Below are positions 52,340-60,235 of a stretch of DNA of 64,000 nt, piece by piece. Source of the DNA: Streptomyces iakyrus (GTDB taxonomy: Bacteria; Actinomycetota; Actinomycetes; Streptomycetales; Streptomycetaceae); NCBI RefSeq assembly GCF_000717055.1, contig NZ_JNXI01000024.1, positions 39,132 through 103,131 of the forward strand. Reading direction: 5' to 3'. The notes under the pieces were generated by a model. The model saw only the letters and a program-made list of their open reading frames with translations. It was not told the DNA's origin and did no database searches. Each line of letters opens with the position of its first letter. Positions within the stretch are counted from its first letter, which is position 1. The position numbers and the translations under genes are program-made.

Positions 52340-53056
52340 ATGGCGGACCGAGCGGCCGTACCCGAAGTGATCTGGGCGCGCCCCGAACGCACCGGCCGTG
52401 GGCCGAAACCGGCGTTCACCCGCGCCGACATCGCGGCGGCGGCAGTGCGGATCGCCGACGCGTCGGGGCTGGACGGGGTCACCATGCGGCAGGTCGCGGC
52501 GGAGCTGGGCTGCGGCACGATGTCGCTGTACAACTACGTCCCCCGCAAGGAGGACCTCTACGAGCTGATGATCGACGCCATCGGCGCCGAGCACGAGATG
52601 TTCGAACCCTCGGGCGACTGGCGCGCCGACATGCTCCGCAACGCGGAGGAGACGCGCGCCATCATGTACCGCCACACCTGGGTGCCGCGCCTCATGCCGG
52701 GGGTGTTCGGCTTCAGCCCCAACACCCTGCGCTACCTGGAGCACTGCCTGGCCTGCCTCGAACCGCTCGATGTCCCGGCCGGCACGAAGACGGAGCTGAT
52801 CGCGCTGCTCAACGGGGTGGTGACGACGTACACGGGCAACGAGATCGCGACCGCCGAACGCACCCGTGCGATGCCGTGGTCGGCGGAGGAGGAGAACGCG
52901 GTCCGCATGGCCTATCTGGGCAGCCAGATCGCCACCGGCGCGTATCCGCGGCTGACCGCGTCCTTCACGGAGCAGAGCGGACCCGTCGACCTGGAGGCGG
53001 TGTTCAGACGGGCCCTCGAACGCATCCTGGACGCCTTCGACCCCGACCTCCGCTAG
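52340..53056 (+). CDS. TetR-family regulator of the ABC exporter
   Basis: 238 residues. Helix-turn-helix V-T-M-R-Q-V-A-A-E-L-G-C-G-T-M-S-L-Y-N-Y-V-P-R-K-E-D-L at about 54-81 after the N-terminal helix A-D-I-A-A-A-A-V-R-I. The C-terminal ligand domain is TetR_C-like (C-terminal 150 residues). A repressor of the divergent DrrAB-type exporter is the simplest role; the ligand is unknown. Its stop overlaps the convergent gene by 4 bp. Confidence 0.9.
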   Translation: MADRAAVPEVIWARPERTGRGPKPAFTRADIAAAAVRIADASGLDGVTMRQVAAELGCGTMSLYNYVPRKEDLYELMIDAIGAEHEMFEPSGDWRADMLRNAEETRAIMYRHTWVPRLMPGVFGFSPNTLRYLEHCLACLEPLDVPAGTKTELIALLNGVVTTYTGNEIATAERTRAMPWSAEEENAVRMAYLGSQIATGAYPRLTASFTEQSGPVDLEAVFRRALERILDAFDPDLR

Positions 53057-54207
53057 AGCAGCGCCAGTTGACCCTCCGGGCCCTCCTCGGGGCCCTCCAG
53101 TACGGACGCGGGCCGGCGGGCCGTGCCCGGCACGGGGAGGACGCCCGCCGTGCGCAGCTCCGCCGCCGTGACCGGGTCGGGGAGTGCCGGCTCCTCCAGG
53201 GGTTTCAGTTCGGCGAGGAGCGCGAGGACGGTGATCAGCTCCAGCAGCTCCGACGTCCAGGTCTGCGGCCAGGTCACGGGGCGGATCGCCGCCAGCGTGC
53301 CGGGCTCGGCGACGGCGACGCGGGCCGCGAACCACTGCTCCAGGACGCGCACTCCGCCCGCCTCGAAGTCCCAGGCCTCCGGCGGCACCGGGGAGATGCG
53401 GCCCTCGTCCAGGAACAGGGCCTCCTCGCCCCGGTCGTAGTGCAGCGTCACGGGCCGGGAGGGCAGCGGGGCGCGGACGTAGGGGCGGCGGCCGCCGGGG
53501 AGCTTCGGGCGTTCGCCGTCGCGGCGCATCAGCCACAGCATCCGGTGGCCCAGCTCCAGGCCCCGCTCCCACGCGTCGGCGTCCCCCGTGAGCGGCACGG
53601 TGAGGTCAGGGCGGGCCGTGGCCGTGATCCAGGCCAGTACGTCCAGCGGTGCCGGAGTGCCGCCCAGGCGGGTGCCGAGGTGCTCTGGCAGGCCGGGGGC
53701 CAGGTTCGGCTCGTGGCCACCCGGGCGGCGGAACAGCGGGCGGATCCGGCCGGCGCGCAGCAGCGGGAGCAGTGAGGTGACGAGCAGGGGCGGGGTGGCC
53801 TCGGGCGTCTCCACCACGAAGGCCTGCCGTTCGTCCGCCACCCGCCACAGCTCCGGGCGGGCCGCGTCGATCAGCCGCTGGTCGGGGATCAGCCACTGCT
53901 CGTCGTAGGGCGCGAGCAGGACGCGTTCCGGCTCCGGGCAGGGCCCGGAGGCGCGCACCAGCTTCTCCGTGCCGCTGCCGGTCCGGCCGGGCAGCTGTCC
54001 GACCGCCGTGTGCAGCGTGCGCGAGCGGGTCGGTTCGAACAGGGCCCCGCGGTCGGGCCCCTCGGCCTTCACCAAGGCGTCCCAGCGGGCCTTCAGGGAC
54101 GCCGCGTCGGGCGCCGCCGGCCAGCCCCGGCCGAGCCGCGGCGGTGCGACGGACCACGGCATGAGGTCCGCCAGCAGCGGAGCGTCGTCGTGCGTCACGC
54201 TGGGCAT
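53053..54207 (-). CDS. Stand-alone Type ISP C-terminal specificity-domain protein
   Basis: 384 residues from ATG 54207. Matches the C-terminal (target-recognition) domain of Type ISP restriction-modification enzymes: A-P-Y-D-E-Q-W-L-I-P-D near 119, R-L-I-D-A-A-R-P-E-L-W near 131, E-A-W-D-F-E-A-G-G-V-R-V-L-E-Q-W near 307, and W-T-S-E-L-L-E-L-I-T-V-L-A-L-L near 344. There is no Mrr-like nuclease, helicase or N6-methyltransferase part and none in the neighbours. Either a domain re-used for DNA binding or another role, or a degraded remnant. It shares a gap of 26 bp with the upstream GntR gene, so the two may be co-transcribed. Confidence 0.78.
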   Translation of the reverse strand: MPSVTHDDAPLLADLMPWSVAPPRLGRGWPAAPDAASLKARWDALVKAEGPDRGALFEPTRSRTLHTAVGQLPGRTGSGTEKLVRASGPCPEPERVLLAPYDEQWLIPDQRLIDAARPELWRVADERQAFVVETPEATPPLLVTSLLPLLRAGRIRPLFRRPGGHEPNLAPGLPEHLGTRLGGTPAPLDVLAWITATARPDLTVPLTGDADAWERGLELGHRMLWLMRRDGERPKLPGGRRPYVRAPLPSRPVTLHYDRGEEALFLDEGRISPVPPEAWDFEAGGVRVLEQWFAARVAVAEPGTLAAIRPVTWPQTWTSELLELITVLALLAELKPLEEPALPDPVTAAELRTAGVLPVPGTARRPASVLEGPEEGPEGQLALL

Positions 54208-54233
54208 CGTACGACCTGGCGACGGCACGCGGG

Positions 54234-54983
54234 TCAGGTGGCTTCCAGGGTCACCGTGAAGGAGAAGCGGTCGCCCCGGTAGTGGATGACCGCCGCGTCG
54301 AGGACCCGGCCCGCGGCGTCGTAGGTCACGCCCGTGTAGTGCAGAATCGGGCTCAGCAGGGGGACTTGGAGCAGTTTCGAGGTCTCCGGGTCGGCCAGCC
54401 GCGCCTCCACCGTGTCCGTGATGCGGCTGATGTCCGCCCCCACGACGTCCCGCAGCACCTTGGTCATGGGCCACCGGACGAGGTCGTCCAGATCGATGCG
54501 CGCGGCCAGTTCGGGCCGCACGTAGTTGCGGGCGTGATTCGTCGGCTCACCGGTCTTCTCGTCGCTCCGCAGCCGGTGGTACGTCGCGACCTCCCGCACG
54601 TCCGGGAAGAACTCGGCGAGTTCCGTCGGCACGGGCGCGCTGCCGTGGTCCAGCAGTTCGGTCGTCATGCCGGACTGCTGGGCCACGATCGCGTCCACCG
54701 AGCCGAGCAGCCGGACCGGGGAGCCCCTGCGCGCATGCGGTTCGATGAACGTGCCCCGCCGCCGGTGGCGCGTGATCAGCCCCTCGTCCTCCAGCTCCTT
54801 CAGCGCCTGCCGCATCGTCAGCACGCTCACTCCGTAGTGCCCCGCCAGCTGCTCCTCTGTGGGCAGCCGCAGCGGGTCCTGGGGCGAGCGGCCGAGGATC
54901 GAGGCGCGCAGCGACTGCGAGACCTGGTACCAGAGCGGCAGCTTGCGGTTCAGGACGATGGAGTCCGGGGCGAAGGAGGTCAC
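54234..54983 (-). CDS. GntR/HutC-type regulator with UTRA domain
   Basis: 249 residues. Winged helix 17-85 (L-W-Y-Q-V-S-Q-S-L-R, L-R-L-P-T-E-E-Q-L-A-G-H-Y-G-V-S-V-L-T-M-R-Q-A-L-K-E-L) followed by a UTRA ligand domain (T-E-L-L-D-H-G..H-Y-T-G-V-T-Y-D). Lies 43 bp after hmgA, same strand, so it may control homogentisate catabolism with a tyrosine-pathway intermediate as ligand; this is inference. A sequence similar to part of the hmgA promoter lies in the gap before it. Confidence 0.88.
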   Translation of the reverse strand: MTSFAPDSIVLNRKLPLWYQVSQSLRASILGRSPQDPLRLPTEEQLAGHYGVSVLTMRQALKELEDEGLITRHRRRGTFIEPHARRGSPVRLLGSVDAIVAQQSGMTTELLDHGSAPVPTELAEFFPDVREVATYHRLRSDEKTGEPTNHARNYVRPELAARIDLDDLVRWPMTKVLRDVVGADISRITDTVEARLADPETSKLLQVPLLSPILHYTGVTYDAAGRVLDAAVIHYRGDRFSFTVTLEAT

Positions 54984-55026
54984 GGGCCATCCGTACCGGT
55001 AGGAAATGATCAGTGCAAGGGGCCCG

Positions 55027-56373
55027 CTAGGGGCGGAAGTGCCGCTGAAGGCCCTGCCACACGTCGTCGTAGCGCTGCTGGAGGTGCTCGGCCCTGGCCG
55101 CGTGCGGGGTGAGGGTCACCGGCCAGCGCGTCTCGAACATGAAGGCCAGGCCGTCGTCGATCTTCTGCGGTTTCAGCTCGGCGGCGCTCGCCCGGTCGAA
55201 CGTCTCCCGGTCGGGACCGTGCGCCGACATCATGTTGTGCAGCGAGCCGCCGCCCGGCACGAAGCCCTCCGCCTTCGCGTCGTACGCGCCCTCGATCAGG
55301 CCCATGTACTCGCTCATCACGTTCCGGTGGAAGTACGGGGGCCGGAAGGTGTCCTCGCCGACCAGCCAGCGCGGCGCGAACACCACGAAGTCGACACCCG
55401 CCAGGCCCGGGGTGTCCGACGGGGAGGTCAGCACCGTGAAGATCGACGGGTCCGGATGGTCGTAGGTGATGGTGCCGAGCACATTGAAACGGCGCAGGTC
55501 GTAGACGTACGGCACATGGTTGCCATGCCAGGCCACCACGTCGAGGGGGGAGTGGTCGTAGGTGGCCGTCCACAGGTTGCCGCAGAACTTGTTCACCACC
55601 TCGACCGGTCCCTCGACGTCCTCGTACGCGGCGACCGGGGCGCGGAAGTCCCGGGGATTGGCGAGCCCGTTGGCGCCGATCGGGCCCAGGTCGGGGAGGC
55701 GGAAGGGCGCGCCGTAGTTCTCGCACACATAGCCGCGGGCGGAGCCATCCAGCAGCTCCACACGGAAGCGGACACCACGCGGGATCAGGGCCACATGTCC
55801 CGGCTCCACATGCAGCAGACCGAACTCCGTGCGCAGCAGCAGCCCGCCGCGCTCCGGGACGATCAGCAGCTCGCCGTCGGCGTCGCTGAACACCCGGTCC
55901 ATCGAGGCGTTGGCCGCGTAGAGGTGGATGGCGATACCGGTGCGCTGGGTGGCGTCGCCGTTGCCGCCCAGGGTCCACAGGCCCGCCAGGAAGTCCGTCT
56001 CCGGCGCCGGGTCGGGCAGCGGGTTCCAGCGCAGGCGGTTGGGGTCGGGCACGGTCTGGTTGAAGGGGGCGGTGCGGACCGGGCCGTTCTGGGTCCGGGT
56101 GAACGCCGGGTGCGCGGCGGACGGGCGGATCCGGTACAGCCACGAACGGCGGTTGTGCGCCCGCGGCTCGGTGAACGCCGAACCGCTCAGCTGCTCCGCG
56201 TACAGCCCGAGCGGGGCGCGCTGGGGCGAGTTGCGGCCCTCGGGCAGTGCGCCCGGGACGGCCTCCGAGCTGTGCTCGTTGCCGAAGCCGGAGAGGTAGG
56301 TCAGCCCTTCGGCGGTCTTCCGCGCTTCCCCGCGCTCGAACCCGCTCGCGCGGGGGGTACCCCCATCGCCCAT
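55027..56373 (-). CDS. hmgA: Homogentisate 1,2-dioxygenase
   Basis: 448 residues, the usual size. The mononuclear iron enzyme opens the ring of homogentisate to maleylacetoacetate in tyrosine and phenylalanine degradation. Iron ligands: Y-F-H-R-N (His), M-S-E-Y (Glu) and the C-terminal [11 protein letters not shown] (His). Other family blocks: [13 protein letters not shown], and [15 protein letters not shown] precedes the ATG. Followed by GntR; maleylacetoacetate isomerase and fumarylacetoacetase are not in the window. Confidence 0.95.
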   Translation of the reverse strand: MGDGGTPRASGFERGEARKTAEGLTYLSGFGNEHSSEAVPGALPEGRNSPQRAPLGLYAEQLSGSAFTEPRAHNRRSWLYRIRPSAAHPAFTRTQNGPVRTAPFNQTVPDPNRLRWNPLPDPAPETDFLAGLWTLGGNGDATQRTGIAIHLYAANASMDRVFSDADGELLIVPERGGLLLRTEFGLLHVEPGHVALIPRGVRFRVELLDGSARGYVCENYGAPFRLPDLGPIGANGLANPRDFRAPVAAYEDVEGPVEVVNKFCGNLWTATYDHSPLDVVAWHGNHVPYVYDLRRFNVLGTITYDHPDPSIFTVLTSPSDTPGLAGVDFVVFAPRWLVGEDTFRPPYFHRNVMSEYMGLIEGAYDAKAEGFVPGGGSLHNMMSAHGPDRETFDRASAAELKPQKIDDGLAFMFETRWPVTLTPHAARAEHLQQRYDDVWQGLQRHFRP

Positions 56374-56401
56374 GATCGCTGCTCCCTTGCCGTTGATTCC
56401 T

Positions 56402-56437
56402 ATGCAGTACCGTAGGATTGCGATTTCCCCAACGCAA
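56402..56437 (-). promoter_or_regulatory. Predicted hmgA promoter with overlapping inverted repeat
   Basis: Leftward TTGCGT (56432-56437), 17 bp, TACGGT (56409-56414) fits a vegetative promoter. The inverted repeat TTGCG-N10-CGCAA (56418-56437) overlaps the -35 and spacer, so it could be an operator. TACC(G)GTAGGA here recurs before the GntR gene. Confidence 0.5.
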
Positions 56438-56525
56438 GAGGGGCGCGCGCCTCCTCTCGAGGGATGACCTGAACCCGACTTGAGAATGATCCGCCGGGCC
56501 GCACGTGTGTTCTACGCTCGCGGAC

Positions 56526-57122
56526 ATGTCGTGGACACGGAAACCTCTGGCCGCGCTCGCGGTCTGTGTCCTCCTTCTGGCCGGATCCGCGGGCTGTGGC
56601 ACCGATGACGCCCCGGAGGGCGGTGCGTCGCCCGCCCCGGTGGGCAAGATCCTGGAGGAGCGGGACCCGGAGGGGCGGCCCCTTCGTGAGGTCGGACAGG
56701 AGGACGCCCCCGGTGTCGGCATCGAGGTGCAGCCCGACGGGGCCGGCGGCTGGGACGTACGGCTGACCGTGCGCAACTTCCGCTTCTCGCCGGCCGGCGC
56801 GGCAGCCCGCGCGGTGGCAGGGCGGGGGCTCGCGCGCCTCTACGTCGACGGCCGACCCGTCGCCCGGCTCCGTGCCCCCGCCCACCGGCTCGACGCCCGC
56901 CTCGTCCCGCGCGGCACGCACCGCGTCACAGCCCGCCTCTACGCCGACGACGGAACCGTGTGGGCCGTGGACGGCAAGCCCGTGGAGAGCACCGCCGACG
57001 TCACCGCCTCGGAGCCGGGACCGGGGATGACGCCGGACGCGTCCTCCCGGCGCAAGGCCCGCACGCGGGGCGCGGACAGCGGGGGGCGAGGTTCACCGGA
57101 CCGCGCCCGAGGGGCATCATGA
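56526..57122 (+). CDS. Putative lipoprotein
   Basis: 198 residues from ATG 56526. A lipoprotein signal ends L-A-G-S-A-G-C near 24. The mature part, an Ig-like or beta-sandwich domain with W-D-V-R-L-T-V-R-N-F-R-F-S, R-L-Y-V-D-G-R-P-V-A and H-R-V-T-A-R-L-Y-A-D-D-G-T-V, resembles domains that bind small ligands or metals at the cell surface. The C-terminus is basic and disordered. The stop overlaps the TetR start (ATGA). Exact family not recognised. Confidence 0.75.
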   Translation: MSWTRKPLAALAVCVLLLAGSAGCGTDDAPEGGASPAPVGKILEERDPEGRPLREVGQEDAPGVGIEVQPDGAGGWDVRLTVRNFRFSPAGAAARAVAGRGLARLYVDGRPVARLRAPAHRLDARLVPRGTHRVTARLYADDGTVWAVDGKPVESTADVTASEPGPGMTPDASSRRKARTRGADSGGRGSPDRARGAS

Positions 57123-57739
57123 AACCCGTGCCCCATGCGACATCGCTCCGTCGTGCGCCCGTGCAGCGGCGCAGTGCCGAACGCCTGACCAGGATCCTCG
57201 ACGCCTGCGCCGACCTCCTCGACGAGGTCGGCTACGACGCCCTGAGCACCCGTGCCGTCGCCCAGCGGGCCGCGGTCCCCATCGGCTCCGTCTACCGCTT
57301 CTTCGGCAACAAGCGCCAGATGGCCGACGCGCTGGCGCAGCGCAACCTGGAGCGGTACTCCGAGCGCGTCACCCAGCGCCTGCGGCAGGCCGGCGAGGAC
57401 GGGGGCTGGCGCACGGCCATGGACGCCGTGCTCGACGAGTACCTGGAGATGAAGCGCACCGCGCCCGGCTTCTCGCTCGTCGACTTCGGCAACCAGATCC
57501 CGGTCGGCGCCCGCCACACCGAACCCAACCACCGCGTCGCCGACCGCCTCACCGAACTCCTCTCCGGCTACCTCGACCGCGAACCGGACGAGGACCTGCG
57601 CCGGGTCTTCCTCGTCGCCGTCGAGACCGCCGACACCCTCGTGCACCTGGCCTTCCGGGTCGCACCGGAGGGGGACGAGCGGATCATCGAGGAGGCCAGG
57701 GAGATGCTGCGCGCCTATCTGGCCCGCGCCCTCGACTGA
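57119..57739 (+). CDS. TetR-family transcriptional regulator
   Basis: 206 residues, coupled to the lipoprotein gene (ATGA). Helix-turn-helix L-S-T-R-A-V-A-Q-R-A-A-V-P-I-G-S-V-Y-R-F-F-G-N-K-R-Q-M at about 43-69, in the TetR_N pattern. The C-terminal domain is helical with N-Q-I-P-V-G-A-R. From memory, the S. coelicolor gene here is SCO1712, reported to affect antibiotic output. A perfect-looking palindrome follows before the molybdopterin gene, so that gene is a candidate target. Confidence 0.88.
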   Translation: MKPVPHATSLRRAPVQRRSAERLTRILDACADLLDEVGYDALSTRAVAQRAAVPIGSVYRFFGNKRQMADALAQRNLERYSERVTQRLRQAGEDGGWRTAMDAVLDEYLEMKRTAPGFSLVDFGNQIPVGARHTEPNHRVADRLTELLSGYLDREPDEDLRRVFLVAVETADTLVHLAFRVAPEGDERIIEEAREMLRAYLARALD

Positions 57740-57768
57740 CCTACGTCCCGCCAGGCCCTCCCCGAGAT

Positions 57769-57786
57769 GCATACCGGTCGGTATGC
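57769..57786. promoter_or_regulatory. TetR-type palindrome before the molybdopterin oxidoreductase
   Basis: GCATACCG-GT-CGGTATGC, eight-base perfect arms with a 2-base centre, at the 3' side of the TetR gene and 47-64 bp before the next gene start. ATACCG...CGGTAT is a common TetR operator core. Confidence 0.7.
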
Positions 57787-57832
57787 TCGGGCGGGTCAGC
57801 GCGTCACCGTAGCCGCCGCCCCAGGAGGACCC

Positions 57833-60100
57833 GTGTCCCGCACCGCCCTGCGTATCTGCCCCCTGTGCGAGGCCACCTGCGGCCTGACCCTCACCATCGA
57901 GGGCACGCGCGTCACCCACGCCCGCGGAGACCGCGACGACGTCTTCAGCCGGGGATTCATCTGCCCCAAGGGCGCCTCCTTCGGAGCGGTCGACTCCGAC
58001 CCCGACCGGCTGCGCACGCCGCTCGTGCGGCGGGACGGCGAGCTGCGCGAGGCAACCTGGGAGGAGGCCTTCGACGCGGTCGCCGCCGGCATCCGGCCCG
58101 TCGTGGAGCGCCACGGCCCGAACTCCGTCGGAGTCGTCCTCGGCAACCCCAACGTGCACACCATGGCCGGTGCCCTCTACCCGCCCGTCCTGCTTGCCGG
58201 ACTCGGCACCCGCAGCGTCTTCACCGCCTCCACGGTCGACCAGATGCCCAAGCACGTCTCCAGCGGCCTGCTCTTCGGCGACGCGAACGCCATCCCCGTG
58301 CCCGACCTCGACCGCACCGGCCATCTGCTCCTGATCGGCGCCAACCCGCTGGAGTCCAACGGCAGTCTGTGCACCGCCCCCGACTTCCCGGGCAAGCTGA
58401 AGGCGCTCAAGGCCCGGGGCGGCACCCTCGTCGTGATCGACCCCCGCCGCACCCGCACCGCGAAGCTCGCCGACCGGCACATCGCCGTCCGGCCCGGCAC
58501 CGACGCGCTGCTGCTGGCCGCGATGACACAGGTGCTCTTCGAGGAGGGGCTGACGGAGCCGGCCCCGCATGTCCAGGGCGTCGAGGAACTGGCTGCCGCC
58601 ATCCGGGAGTTCACCCCCGAAGCGGTCGCGGAGGCCTGTGACGTCGAGGCCGGCGAGATCCGCGCTCTCGCCCGCGACCTGGCCGCCGCCCCGGCCGCCG
58701 CCGTCTACGGCCGTATCGGCAGCTGCACCGTCCCGCACGGCACCCTGGCCAGCTGGCTCGTCGACGTCCTCAACATCCTCACCGGCAACCTCGACCGGCC
58801 CGGCGGCGCGCTCTTCCCGCAGGCCGCCACCGACAAGACCCCGCGCCCCGCCGGACCGGGCCGCGGCTTCGCCCTCGGGCGCTGGCACTCCCGGGTGAGC
58901 CGGCACCCCGAGGCGAAGGGCGAACTGCCCCTGTCCGCCCTCGCGGAGGAGATCGACACCGCCACCGAGGAGGGCGAGCCGGTCCGCGCCCTGATCGCCG
59001 TCGCCGCCAACCCCGTGCTGTCCGCCCCCGACGGCGACCGGCTCGACAAGGCGCTCGACTCGCTCGACTTCATGGTCAGCGTCGACCCCTACCTCAACGA
59101 GACCTCGCGCCACGCCGACGTCGTCCTGCCCCCGCCCCCGCCCTCCCAGAGCCCGCACCACGACTTCGCCTTCAACACCCTCGCCGTCCGCAACCAGGTC
59201 CGCTACACCCGCCCGGCCGTCCCGCTGGAGCCGGGCCGCATGGCGGAGACGGAGATCCTGGCGCGGCTGATCCTGGCCGTCACCGGCATGCACGGGGCCG
59301 ATCCGGCAGCCGTCGACCAGATGGTCATCGACCAGACCCTCGGCAAGGCGGTCACCGAGCCGCACTCGCCCGTCCACGGCCGTGATCCGCGCGAACTCGC
59401 CGCCCGGCTCAGCGGCGACACCGGCCCCGAGCGACGGCTCGACATGATGCTGCGCCTCGGCCCCTACGGCGACGGCTTCGGCGTACGACCGGACGGCCTC
59501 TGCCTGGACAAGCTGCTCGCCCACCCCCACGGCATCGACCTCGGGCCGCTGGAGCCCCGCCTGCCGCAGCCCCTGAAGACCCGCAGCGGCCGGGTGGAGC
59601 TGCTGCCCGGCCCGATCGCCGACGACCTGCCCCGCCTGCGCGCCGCCCTGGCCGAACGCCCCGAGGGGCTCGTCCTGGTCGGCCGCCGCCACCTGCGGTC
59701 CAACAACAGCTGGATGCACAACGTGCCCGCCCTCACCGGCGGCTCCAACCGCTGCACCCTGCACATCCATCCCGAGGACGCCGAACGGCTGGGCGTCGAG
59801 GACGGGGCCGCCGTGCGTGTGAAGGGCGCCGGGGGAGAGGTCACCGCGCCCGCGGAGGTCACCGACACGATCCGCCGGGGCGTGGTGAGCCTGCCGCACG
59901 GCTGGGGCCACAACCGCCCGGGCACCCGCCTCAGCCACGCCTCCACGGACCCCGGCGTCAACGTCAACCAGCTCCTCGACGGCCGTCTGCTCGACCCGCT
60001 GTCGGGCAACGCGGTCCTCAACGGAGTGCCGGTCGAGGTGGCCCCCGAGGCGGGCCCGGAAGCGTCCGCCGTGACCGAAAAGCTCACCGCCCTGACCTGA
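57833..60100 (+). CDS. Molybdopterin oxidoreductase with 4Fe-4S cluster
   Basis: 755 residues from GTG 57833, with AGGAGGA upstream. Cluster motif C9-x2-C12-x3-C16-x27-C44 followed by P-K-G, then the DMSO-reductase-family body: N-V-H-T-M-A-G, N-P-L-E-S-N-G-S-L-C-T-A-P-D, V-V-I-D-P-R-R-T, A-N-P-V-L-S, D-P-Y-L-N-E-T-S-R-H-A-D-V-V-L-P. The C-terminal molybdopterin-binding barrel ends V-S-L-P-H-G-W-G-H-N-R-P-G. The residue that ligates Mo is not obvious; the usual Cys/SeCys position is not Cys. Substrate unknown (nitrate, formate and trimethylamine N-oxide are possible). No twin-arginine signal, so it is cytoplasmic. Probably regulated by the adjacent TetR. Confidence 0.87.
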   Translation: MSRTALRICPLCEATCGLTLTIEGTRVTHARGDRDDVFSRGFICPKGASFGAVDSDPDRLRTPLVRRDGELREATWEEAFDAVAAGIRPVVERHGPNSVGVVLGNPNVHTMAGALYPPVLLAGLGTRSVFTASTVDQMPKHVSSGLLFGDANAIPVPDLDRTGHLLLIGANPLESNGSLCTAPDFPGKLKALKARGGTLVVIDPRRTRTAKLADRHIAVRPGTDALLLAAMTQVLFEEGLTEPAPHVQGVEELAAAIREFTPEAVAEACDVEAGEIRALARDLAAAPAAAVYGRIGSCTVPHGTLASWLVDVLNILTGNLDRPGGALFPQAATDKTPRPAGPGRGFALGRWHSRVSRHPEAKGELPLSALAEEIDTATEEGEPVRALIAVAANPVLSAPDGDRLDKALDSLDFMVSVDPYLNETSRHADVVLPPPPPSQSPHHDFAFNTLAVRNQVRYTRPAVPLEPGRMAETEILARLILAVTGMHGADPAAVDQMVIDQTLGKAVTEPHSPVHGRDPRELAARLSGDTGPERRLDMMLRLGPYGDGFGVRPDGLCLDKLLAHPHGIDLGPLEPRLPQPLKTRSGRVELLPGPIADDLPRLRAALAERPEGLVLVGRRHLRSNNSWMHNVPALTGGSNRCTLHIHPEDAERLGVEDGAAVRVKGAGGEVTAPAEVTDTIRRGVVSLPHGWGHNRPGTRLSHASTDPGVNVNQLLDGRLLDPLSGNAVLNGVPVEVAPEAGPEASAVTEKLTALT

Positions 60101-60140
60101 GCAAAGCTGTGACCAGCAGTTTTGCGCTTATTGCTCGCAC

Positions 60141-60178
60141 GTCAACGTCTTGTTAACGCTGCTTGAACGCACCTAACG
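60141..60178 (+). promoter_or_regulatory. Phased AACG direct repeats, PHO-box-like, before the citrate transporter
   Basis: AACG recurs at 60144, 60155, 60166 and 60175, mostly 11 bp apart, in G-T-C-A-A-C-G / G-T-T-A-A-C-G / T-T-G-A-A-C-G contexts. Streptomyces PhoP binds 11-bp direct repeats of GTTCACC type, so a response-regulator site is possible. Confidence 0.4.
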
Positions 60179-60235
60179 TCTCGGACACCGCCGGCCCTGG
60201 TGGGATGTTCAAGGGCGAACGTTAGGTATCAACTC

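Noticed and set aside
56939..59938. 999-codon minus-strand frame across the TetR and molybdopterin genes
   Set aside because: Gly/Val/Ala-rich shadow crossing two genuine genes with conserved motifs.
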